Shown piece after piece: positions 1-6,198 of a DNA stretch of 10,196 nt. The stretch is from assembly GCA_964489715.1 (NCBI GenBank), contig CAZBAK010000055.1, forward strand, positions 1 through 10,196, given 5' to 3'. A program made the translations under genes and the position numbers. The notes under the pieces are model-generated. The model ran no database searches, was not told where the DNA came from, and was given only the letters and a program-made list of their open reading frames with translations. This DNA comes from Tissierella_A sp964489715. GTDB lineage: Bacteria > Bacillota > Clostridia > Tissierellales > Tissierellaceae. Position 1 is the stretch's first letter; the number at the start of each line of letters is the position of its first letter.

Positions 1-150
1 ATTCGGGACAGCGGAGCTATCCCCTACGATAAGTAAACAAATCCGGACAGCCATAGAGACAAATACATTGGGGATAGTGGTAAATATATTCAGGATAAGG
101 ACAAGAACAAATATATTCGGAGCAGGGGCAATTATATTGGGGGATTATAT
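1..150 (+). repeat. Degenerate ~21-27 nt tandem repeat array, cut by the left edge
   Basis: Units resemble AAATATATTCGGGATAGTGG. Starts are visible near 39, 61, 82, 109 and 130, and the core of an earlier unit begins at base 1. Spacings are about 22, 21, 27 and 21 nt, with several substitutions per unit. From unit 61 onward the spacings are multiples of three, and frame 1 reads as a KYI-[GQR]-D/S pattern. Frame 1 also reads IRDSGAIPYDK followed by TAA at 34-36, and the unit near 39 has lost one base relative to its neighbours. The array could therefore be the decayed 3' end of a repeat-protein gene whose body lies left of the window, or a purely non-coding minisatellite. I do not call a CDS because only 11 codons precede the stop. 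Confidence 0.6.
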
Positions 151-160
151 AAATTTAACC

Positions 161-181
161 ATTGTAACAATTGTAACAATT
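161..181 (+). repeat. 9-nt tandem repeat ATTGTAACA (2.3 copies)
   Basis: Two perfect ATTGTAACA copies plus a third ATT lie just before the hairpin at 184. Each copy contains TGTAAC, the same hexamer found in the leader of the 3D-domain gene, but here the hexamers are separated by 3 nt rather than 5. Function is unknown. Confidence 0.6.
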
Positions 182-183
182 TT

Positions 184-228
184 AAAGTAGCTTCTTTATA
201 TTTTTATATATAGGGAGGCTACTTTTTT
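184..228 (+). terminator. Rho-independent terminator of an upstream gene off the left edge
   Basis: The left arm AAAGTAGCTTCT (184-195) pairs with GGAGGCTACTTT (214-225), with two G-T wobbles in the inner half. An 18-nt AT-rich loop separates the arms, and the right arm runs into six consecutive Ts (223-228). It ends a + strand transcript entering from the left and insulates the promoter at 400. Confidence 0.8.
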
Positions 229-399
229 GTGGTTTTTTCTCTTTTTTGGAAAGTTTTTTAAAAGTTTTTTTATTATATTTTTTATTTTTCTTTGAAAAAC
301 TTAGCTCTTCTAAAGCTCTTGTATCAATGCTTACAAAGCTTTTATTTTTTAGGTTTTTTAGTGGCCTTTTAATTTTATTAAAGTTTTTTTAAAAAAAGT
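229..399. other. Non-coding AT-rich spacer with spaced T-tracts
   Basis: I see no gene here. T-runs of five to seven bases occur at 223-228, 233-238, 242-247, 254-259, 265-271, 278-283 and 285-289, mostly 9-13 nt apart, close to one DNA turn. Further runs sit at 345-350, 354-359 and 384-390. The palindromic TTTTTTTAAAAAAA at 384-397 directly abuts the -35 box, where an UP element (contact site for the RNA polymerase alpha subunit) normally sits. Curvature and UP-element activity are inferences from base pattern only. Confidence 0.5.
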
Positions 400-428
400 T
401 TGACAAATAATATCTTTTCTAATACAAT
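400..428 (+). promoter_or_regulatory. Sigma-A-type promoter of the 3D-domain gene
   Basis: A perfect -35 TTGACA (400-405) is separated by 17 bases from -10 TACAAT (423-428, five of six matches to TATAAT). An A/T tract at 384-397 lies in UP-element position. Transcription is expected to start near 434-435, giving a leader of about 85 nt before the ATG at 520. The nearest downstream gene on this strand is the cell-wall protein. Confidence 0.85.
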
Positions 429-446
429 GTGTGAGTAGTTAGATAA

Positions 447-500
447 GTTACAAATTAGTTACAAATTGTTTTAGAATTAGTAACAAATCCAATAGTAACA
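447..500 (-). promoter_or_regulatory. Cluster of TGTWAC half-sites, candidate WalR (YycF) operator
   Basis: Read on the - strand, four half-sites are visible: TGTAAC at 447-452 and 458-463, and TGTTAC at 480-485 and 495-500. The first two form TGTAAC-N5-TGTAAC, an exact fit to the published WalR consensus TGTWAH-N5-TGTWAH. The third lies 22 nt from the second, which is two 11-nt steps; the fourth is 15 nt away (N9). The cluster lies downstream of the predicted transcription start, in the leader of a 3D-domain gene. WalRK is known to control such cell-wall genes (for example yocH in Bacillus subtilis). Position inside the leader would fit repression better than activation; that is inference. 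Confidence 0.55.
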
Positions 501-519
501 AAAAAACAGGAGGTATTTT

Positions 520-1623
520 ATGAAAAGTTTTAGTATACTAAATTCAAAGAAAGTGAAACTTCTTATACTTATGAGTTTGGTCTTGACATTAACTTTAGGA
601 GCTTATTTCTATAGTGGAAAAGAAGTGGTTCTTGATATTGATGGCAATAAAACAGATACAGTTTGTTACTCTAGAACTGTAGGAGAATTAATCGAGAAAG
701 AAGATGTGGATTTCCAAGAGGGTGCTTACATAAACCTTCCTCTAGACACTAAAATAGAAGATGACTTAGATATAGTAATAATAAATCCAAAGAGATACAT
801 TATCTCAGATGAAAATTCTACCAAGATTGTTCGTTCCATATACGATACAGTTGGTGAAATTTTAAGAGATCAGGAAGTAGTTCTTGGTGAACTAGATTAT
901 ACAGAAACTGATAAGGCAGAAAGAATTGACGAAAATGCTACTATAGAAATTGTAAGAGTTAAAGAAGATATAGTAGTAAAGGAAAGCAAGATCCCTTTTG
1001 AAAAGATAAGAGAAAATGATAAGACTATCTATAAAGGTGACGCTAAGCTTAAGCAAAAGGGAGTAGAAGGAGTAAAGGCTACACATACAAAAAATATATA
1101 TGAAAATGGTGAACTGGTAAGTTCAGAAGTTGTTAAGGAAGAAACCTTAACTGAAAAGAAAGATCATATAGTTTTAGTTGGTACAAAGGCTAAGCCTGCA
1201 CCAAAGCCTAAAGCTAAAGTTGTTGAAAGTAAATCAGCAAATAGATCTAGTATTTCAAGAAATGTTAGCTCTAAGAGCTCTAGTTCAAACAATACTGTAA
1301 GTAAAGCACCATCTAACAAATCAGGTAGAACTATTACTATGAATGCATCTGCCTATGACCTATCCTATGAAAGTACAGGCAAGAGACCTGGAGATAAGTA
1401 TTATGGTATTACAGCTTCAGGTATGAAGGCAAGATACGGGGTTGTTGCAGTAGATCCAAATGTTATACCACTTGGAACCAAGCTTTATATAGAAGGCTAT
1501 GGTAATGCAATAGCTGGTGATACTGGTGGAGCTATAAAGGGAAATAGAATAGACTTATTTATGAATTCCCGTAGTGAAGCAATGAGATTTGGTAGAAGAC
1601 AAGTAAAGGTAACCATATACTAA
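520..1623 (+). CDS. Membrane-anchored DUF348-G5-3D domain cell-wall protein (YabE-like)
   Basis: A 367-residue protein predicted to act on or bind peptidoglycan outside the membrane. Residues ~13-31 form a hydrophobic segment after a lysine-containing N-terminus, with no clear signal-peptidase site, so a membrane anchor is likely. Two DUF348 repeats follow (~36-87 and ~91-147), then a G5 domain (~158-223, with IPFE and the closing VGTK), then a Pro/Lys then Ser-rich linker (~224-270). The C-terminal 3D domain (~272-367) keeps the three aspartates that name it: D312 in VAVDP, D334 in AGDTGG and D345 in NRIDLF. The 3D domain has a double-psi barrel fold related to MltA lytic transglycosylases, so glycan-strand cleavage is plausible but not shown. 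The start is supported by AGGAGGT at 508-514, five bases before the ATG. It has its own promoter and WalR-like sites and is convergent with the glycogen operon, so it is not functionally part of it. Bacillus subtilis YabE is the closest architecture I recognise; I leave the symbol blank. Confidence 0.9.
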   Translation: MKSFSILNSKKVKLLILMSLVLTLTLGAYFYSGKEVVLDIDGNKTDTVCYSRTVGELIEKEDVDFQEGAYINLPLDTKIEDDLDIVIINPKRYIISDENSTKIVRSIYDTVGEILRDQEVVLGELDYTETDKAERIDENATIEIVRVKEDIVVKESKIPFEKIRENDKTIYKGDAKLKQKGVEGVKATHTKNIYENGELVSSEVVKEETLTEKKDHIVLVGTKAKPAPKPKAKVVESKSANRSSISRNVSSKSSSSNNTVSKAPSNKSGRTITMNASAYDLSYESTGKRPGDKYYGITASGMKARYGVVAVDPNVIPLGTKLYIEGYGNAIAGDTGGAIKGNRIDLFMNSRSEAMRFGRRQVKVTIY

Positions 1624-1638
1624 TTAATAGATAAATAG

Positions 1639-1679
1639 AAAAAAATCCGAAGTTTCCAAGAGGAACTTCGGATTTTTTT
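1639..1679. terminator. Bidirectional terminator shared by the convergent 3D gene and pulA operon
   Basis: AAAAAAATCCGAAGTT (1639-1654) pairs perfectly over 16 bases with AACTTCGGATTTTTTT (1664-1679), enclosing a 9-nt loop. The A-run on one side and T-run on the other make a U-tract in either direction. It starts 15 nt after the stop of the 3D-domain gene and ends 5 nt from the stop of pulA, so it serves both. Confidence 0.92.
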
Positions 1680-1684
1680 GTCCT

Positions 1685-3610
1685 TTATTTTAACTCATAT
1701 ACATAGCTGGTCATAGCTGGAATATAGAGTTCTTTTAAATCATCTCTATAGTCTCCCTCTACCAAGCCTTCTATGCCAAGGAGTTTTTTTACACTTAGCT
1801 TATCCTCCCTATGATCATAGGAATTCTTTAAAAAATTTATAATAGCTTCAATGTCCATATAGGTTTCTTTGTACTTTCCATTGTGAACTATGAATAGGTA
1901 GCTTTCTTCCTTTTTAATAGCATATACTATTATATTTTTATCTTCCTCAAAATTCATAAATCTTAATTTTTCATTTATCTCTTTTCCTGTTTTTAAACTA
2001 AACTCTGGATTTTCCTGCCTCAGCCTTATAAGATCCTTAAAGTATCTAAAGAAATGTATATTTTCCTTTTTCAACTTCCAGTCTATGGCGTTTATGCTAA
2101 GGGGAGATCTATAAGTGTTACTTATGCCTGACTTGGTCCTTAAAAACTCATTTCCACTTGTTATAAAGGGAATCCCCTGGGCTGTGAAGAGGATGCTAAA
2201 GGCAAATCTATTTAATCTTTCACTGTCATACTTATTTATATTTGGAAAAACTCTTTCTATCTTGTCAAAAAAGATCAAATCGTCGTGGGAGTTCAAGTAG
2301 TTTATGCTTTCCCAGGGCGAATCTGTAAAGCCCTTGTGGGAACCATTATAGTCTATGGAGCCTACTATACCCAATTCCACATCCCATTTATATTTGATAT
2401 TGCCCTGGGCAAATCCAGGATAGTTTCCATTGCTATCTCCCTTAAGGGCATTTCTAAAGTCATCATTAAAGTAGGCAAAGCCTAGGGATCTCTGGCTTCC
2501 CTTTAGGCTCATATCTTCAAAGGATAGGGTGGATCTACCTGCTGGCCAGGGCTCACCATAGATAAGAATATCTGGTTTTTTGGCCTTTAAGGTCTCCACT
2601 ATTATTTTTGTGGTCTCTATATCTATAAGCCCTAAAAGATCAAATCTAAAGCCATCTAGCTTGTATTCCTCTAGCCAATAGACCAGGGAATCTATTATTA
2701 GTTTTCTTGCCATGGGCATTTGACTATCTATTTCATTGCCTGTTCCTGTTCCATTTGAAAATTCATTTTCAAGGGTCATCCTATGATAGTAGCCAGGCAT
2801 TATAATATTTAAATTGCTATCTAAGGACTTGTAGGTGTGATTGTAGACCACATCTAGAACAACCTTAAAGCCATTTTCATGGAGCTTCATTATAAGTGTC
2901 TTCAGCTCTTTTATTCTATTTACTGGATCATAGGGGTCACTAGAATAGGATCCTTCTGGAACATTGTATAACTCTGGGTCATAGCCCCAATTATAGTTTT
3001 CATCTTTTAAGAATTCCTGGGGTTCTTCATCTACTGTTATAAAGTCATAGACTGGCATCAGGTGAATATGACTTACTCCCAGTTCCTTTAGGTGGTCAAG
3101 TCCTGTCTTGATCTCTTCATAGCATGTTTCATTTTCTATGTAATATCTATCTTCTTCTATAAAGCCTAGGTACTTTCCCCTATTCTTTACTCCAGAGTTT
3201 TTCCTGCCTGTAAAATCTTTTATGTGGGCTTCATAGATTATAGGAGTGGAAAGGGTCCTATCTCCTATAATCTTATGCTCTTTAAAGCCCTCTGGGTTAG
3301 TATCTTCTAAATCTATTATAGCTGATGCCTTGGAATTTATAGCTGAGGAAATTGAGTAAGGATCTGTTACTTCATCTATTTCATCTATCAGATAGTTATA
3401 AAACTTTCCCTTGTGATCTCCAGGAAGTTCTAATTGGTGGACTCCATCTTTTAACTTTTCCATCTTGTAAATTTCTTTTTCTTTTAATTCTCTATCCCTA
3501 TACAGGATCAATTCTATCTTATCTTTTACTGGAGACCATACTCTGAATATAGTTTTATCTTCCTCATAGATCATCCCAAGTTTTTTGTCAGTTTTACTCA
3601 TCACTTCCAT
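1685..3610 (-). CDS. pulA: Type I pullulanase (GH13 alpha-1,6 debranching enzyme)
   Basis: Hydrolyses alpha-1,6 branch points of glycogen and related glucans. The 641 residues comprise an N-terminal CBM48-like beta domain (~10-100), the GH13 barrel (~120-510) and a C-terminal beta domain. The pullulanase signature YNWGYDP is at 206-212. GH13 regions are intact: DVVYNH (253-258), GFRFDLLG (320-327, nucleophile D324), YGEPW (351-355, acid/base E353) and SHDD (441-444, D443). YNWGYDP favours pullulanase over GlgX or isoamylase. There is no signal peptide or surface anchor and no extra carbohydrate-binding modules, so it acts in the cytoplasm, like Bacillus AmyX. The start is set by AGGAGG (3615-3620) four bases upstream; an alternative ATG three codons in would have a longer 13-nt spacing. 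It is the last gene of the glg operon, 16 nt after glgA, and ends at the shared terminator. Confidence 0.93.
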   Translation of the reverse strand: MEVMSKTDKKLGMIYEEDKTIFRVWSPVKDKIELILYRDRELKEKEIYKMEKLKDGVHQLELPGDHKGKFYNYLIDEIDEVTDPYSISSAINSKASAIIDLEDTNPEGFKEHKIIGDRTLSTPIIYEAHIKDFTGRKNSGVKNRGKYLGFIEEDRYYIENETCYEEIKTGLDHLKELGVSHIHLMPVYDFITVDEEPQEFLKDENYNWGYDPELYNVPEGSYSSDPYDPVNRIKELKTLIMKLHENGFKVVLDVVYNHTYKSLDSNLNIIMPGYYHRMTLENEFSNGTGTGNEIDSQMPMARKLIIDSLVYWLEEYKLDGFRFDLLGLIDIETTKIIVETLKAKKPDILIYGEPWPAGRSTLSFEDMSLKGSQRSLGFAYFNDDFRNALKGDSNGNYPGFAQGNIKYKWDVELGIVGSIDYNGSHKGFTDSPWESINYLNSHDDLIFFDKIERVFPNINKYDSERLNRFAFSILFTAQGIPFITSGNEFLRTKSGISNTYRSPLSINAIDWKLKKENIHFFRYFKDLIRLRQENPEFSLKTGKEINEKLRFMNFEEDKNIIVYAIKKEESYLFIVHNGKYKETYMDIEAIINFLKNSYDHREDKLSVKKLLGIEGLVEGDYRDDLKELYIPAMTSYVYELK

Positions 3611-3626
3611 AATTCCTCCTAAATTA

Positions 3627-5057
3627 CTAAATCAAATTTTTATAAAGTTCTATATATTCCTTAGATGACTCTTCCCAATCATTTTTAGATTCCATAGCAC
3701 TCTTCATAAGTTTTTTCCATTTCTTTTTATCCCCATATAAGTTTAGGGCATCCTTTGTGGTAAATAATAGTTCATGGGCATTAAAGTTTTTAAAGCTAAA
3801 GCCATTGCCTTCTCCTGTGAATCTATTGTAAGCTCTTACAGTGTCTTTTAAGCCACCAACTTCTCTTACTATAGGAATAGTTCCATATCTCAGGGAAATC
3901 AACTGAGAGATTCCACAGGGCTCGCTCATAGATGGCATGAGAAATATATCGCTGCCTGCATATATCTTATGGGCTTCATCTTCGTTGAAATAGACCCTTG
4001 CAGCCATCTTGTCTGGGTATTTGTTTTGGAAGTATAGGAACATTTCCTCATACTGCCTATCTCCTGTTCCCAGCATTACAAATTGTATGTCTTCTTGTAG
4101 CAGCTCTTCTAGGATATGGGCTACTAGATCCAATCCCTTCATGGCAACCAATCTACTTACCATGGATAGCATAGGAATATCTTCATCTACTGGAAGACCA
4201 TATAGCTTTTGAAGATCCTTCTTGTTTTTCTTTTTATCCTCTAGGGATTTTATATCATAGTTTTTAGCTATTCTCTTATCTTTTTTAGGATTGTATTCTT
4301 CATAGTCTATACCATTTACTATGCCCCTTAGTTTTCCTGAATGTTGCCTTATTATTTCTTCTAAACCTTCTCCAAAAAATGAAGTTTTTATTTCTTCAGC
4401 ATAGCTCTTAGAAACCGTGGTCAATATATTGCTATAGACTATGCCTGCCTTCATCATGTTTATCATGTCAAAGTATTTTAATCCATCTTCATGAAAGTAG
4501 TAACTTTTAGAAAGGCCAGCTACATCTTCTAGGATATCCTCTGGAAATACTCCCTGGTATTTTAAATTGTGCATGGTGTGAACACTTTTAATATCTCCAT
4601 AAAAGCTATCTCCCTTTGCAAAGTCCTCTCTGTATAGGGGAACAAATCCTGAATGCCAGTCATTGCTGTGAAGTATATCTGGCTTAAAGTCTATAAACTT
4701 TGGAAGCATGCTTGCTGCCTTGGAAAAGAATATAAATCTTTCTCCATCATCTAATTCTCCATAGATCCTATCTCTTTTAAAATAGTATTCGCTATCTATA
4801 AAGTAATAGTCTACATCCTTATATTTATAAGTAAATACACCTGCATATTGGTGCCTATATCCTAGGTCCACATAAAAGTAGCCTAGAAATTTCATAGCTT
4901 TTTTATATTCTTCTGAGATTTGAGAGTATAGGGGCATTACAACCCGGATATCTTGACCCATCTCCTTAAGTGATGGAGGAAGACTACCGGCTACGTCAGC
5001 AAGTCCTCCTGTTTTTAAAAAAGGAACAGATTCAGATGTTACAAAAAGTATTTTCAC
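3627..5057 (-). CDS. glgA: Glycogen synthase (ADP-glucose-dependent, GT5)
   Basis: Transfers glucose from ADP-glucose to the non-reducing end of alpha-1,4-glucan. Its 476 residues match the bacterial family length, with two Rossmann (GT-B) halves. Visible signatures are the N-terminal K15-TGGL loop that contacts ADP-glucose, DWHSG at 133-137, VNGID at 247-251, SRLVAMKG at 301-308 (R302 and K307 expected to bind the diphosphate; the more usual Gln before KG is Met here), and the SEPCG loop at 378-382 with E379 and C381. The start codon is GTG, chosen because MKILFVTSE is the canonical N-terminus. It lies three bases after the glgD stop with only a weak, distant AAGGG (5069-5073), which suggests translational coupling to glgD. 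It is the chain-elongating step of the operon. Confidence 0.95.
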   Translation of the reverse strand: MKILFVTSESVPFLKTGGLADVAGSLPPSLKEMGQDIRVVMPLYSQISEEYKKAMKFLGYFYVDLGYRHQYAGVFTYKYKDVDYYFIDSEYYFKRDRIYGELDDGERFIFFSKAASMLPKFIDFKPDILHSNDWHSGFVPLYREDFAKGDSFYGDIKSVHTMHNLKYQGVFPEDILEDVAGLSKSYYFHEDGLKYFDMINMMKAGIVYSNILTTVSKSYAEEIKTSFFGEGLEEIIRQHSGKLRGIVNGIDYEEYNPKKDKRIAKNYDIKSLEDKKKNKKDLQKLYGLPVDEDIPMLSMVSRLVAMKGLDLVAHILEELLQEDIQFVMLGTGDRQYEEMFLYFQNKYPDKMAARVYFNEDEAHKIYAGSDIFLMPSMSEPCGISQLISLRYGTIPIVREVGGLKDTVRAYNRFTGEGNGFSFKNFNAHELLFTTKDALNLYGDKKKWKKLMKSAMESKNDWEESSKEYIELYKNLI

Positions 5058-5073
5058 GACTTAATCATCCCTT
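5058..5073 (-). promoter_or_regulatory. glgD-glgA junction: weak ribosome binding site, GTG start
   Basis: The glgD stop TAA (5061-5063) is followed by three bases and then the GTG of glgA. The only Shine-Dalgarno-like sequence is AAGGG (5069-5073), inside glgD, 11 bases from the GTG. The other four glg-pulA genes all have ATG and purine-rich sites 4-8 bases away. Reinitiation by ribosomes ending glgD is the simplest reading. Confidence 0.5.
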
Positions 5074-6188
5074 CTTATTCTCTTGTTTTTCTCTACTACA
5101 TAGGGGCTAGATGTGTTTCCAATTATTTGAGCTCCTCTTTCTATGCAGGTATACTTATCTAGGATAGAGTTTACAACTACTGCATCTTCTTCTACTTCAG
5201 ATTTTTGCATTACTATAGAATTTTTAATTATGGCTCCTTTGCCAATCTTTACTCCTCTAAATATTATGGAGTTTTCTACTTCACCCTGGATAATACAGCC
5301 ATTTGCTATGGTGGAATTTCTCACCTTAGAATCCCTCCCATACCAGGTAGAAGGTTCGTCCTTGGATTTGGTAAATATTAGGCCATTTTCATAAAATAGT
5401 TCATTGGCAATTTTATCATTTAGAATATGCATATTTGCATCATAGTAGTTCTTTAGATCAGATATGTTTTCCACATGTCCCTTGTGCTCATAGGTAGTTA
5501 TCTTATATTCATCTCTCCAGGTAAGCATGGCATCCTTTAGATAGTTGATATTTCCCCTTTCAATGGATCGTCTTACAAGATCTAGAAATACCTCCTTCTT
5601 TATAAAGCCCATCTCTAGGAATAGGTCGAATTCAGTTTCTGTTCCAAGATTTAAGCCAATGCTTTCCAGCTTTCCTTCACCATTTATTATTATCTTGTCC
5701 TTGTGAATAAAGTTTCCATGCTCATCCTTTTGCTTTTTATATATAAGTGTAAAGTCAGAATCTGTCTCTAGGAAAAGTTCAAAGGCCTTGCCTAGGTCTA
5801 CCTTGTTTAAGATATCTGGATTGCAGACAAATATATACTTTTCTCTAGCATGTTGGAAAAATGGTTCTGTGCTATGATATTGGTGTATGTCTCCTGTATA
5901 TAGTCCATAATCATTGTCAAATATAGGCGGAAACATAAATAAACCGTTAAACTTTCTATTTAAGTCCCAAGGATTACCATTTCCTATATGGTCCATGGTA
6001 GATCTCATCTTCTTGCCTGTATATATGGCTACAGACTGGATACCATTGTTTACCATGTTGGAGATGGTAAAGTCTATAAGTCTATATCTCCCTCCAAAGG
6101 GCAGCATGTAAACTGGCCTATGGTTACAAAGTCCTCCAAAGTTGTTTTCCTTTTCCTTGCTATTTATTATGCCTATGCATCTATCCAT
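5061..6188 (-). CDS. glgD: GlgD, regulatory-type subunit of ADP-glucose pyrophosphorylase
   Basis: A 375-residue paralogue of GlgC. In Bacillota that carry both, GlgD is reported to pair with GlgC and raise its activity while having little or none itself. The nucleotidyltransferase fold is recognisable (FGGRYRLIDFTISN, ~31-44), but the N-terminal G-rich loop GGxGxRL of GlgC is replaced by NSKEKENNFGGL (9-20). The LSGDHIY metal/substrate motif is replaced by VCNPDIL (121-127). A C-terminal left-handed beta-helix of hexapeptide repeats covers ~285-360. AGGGGGAG (6193-6200) lies four bases before the ATG and overlaps the glgC stop; the gap to glgC is 10 nt. The loss of catalytic loop residues is what separates it from a second glgC copy. 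Confidence 0.92.
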   Translation of the reverse strand: MDRCIGIINSKEKENNFGGLCNHRPVYMLPFGGRYRLIDFTISNMVNNGIQSVAIYTGKKMRSTMDHIGNGNPWDLNRKFNGLFMFPPIFDNDYGLYTGDIHQYHSTEPFFQHAREKYIFVCNPDILNKVDLGKAFELFLETDSDFTLIYKKQKDEHGNFIHKDKIIINGEGKLESIGLNLGTETEFDLFLEMGFIKKEVFLDLVRRSIERGNINYLKDAMLTWRDEYKITTYEHKGHVENISDLKNYYDANMHILNDKIANELFYENGLIFTKSKDEPSTWYGRDSKVRNSTIANGCIIQGEVENSIIFRGVKIGKGAIIKNSIVMQKSEVEEDAVVVNSILDKYTCIERGAQIIGNTSSPYVVEKNKRIRRDD

Positions 6189-6198
6189 TTTTCTCCCC

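Noticed and set aside
40..160. - strand Cys/Tyr/Pro-rich reading of the same repeats
   Set aside because: It looks patterned only because the DNA is repetitive; it has no start codon, a stop lies just upstream, and nothing resembles a ribosome binding site.
2..190. Open + strand frame of about 62 codons across the left-edge repeats (stop at 188-190)
   Set aside because: It has no ATG and no ribosome binding site in the window, ends inside the terminator stem, and its repetitive hydrophobic reading (IVTIVTI) comes from the DNA repeat itself.
295..345. CRISPR-like or regulatory direct repeat AGCTCTT (twice near 303-320)
   Set aside because: Only two short copies, no spacer structure and no hairpin; consistent with chance.
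430..519. Riboswitch (for example the c-di-AMP ydaO type, which often precedes cell-wall genes)
   Set aside because: The leader is only about 85 nt, lacks a terminator-like stem before the ribosome binding site, and shows none of the conserved ydaO core.
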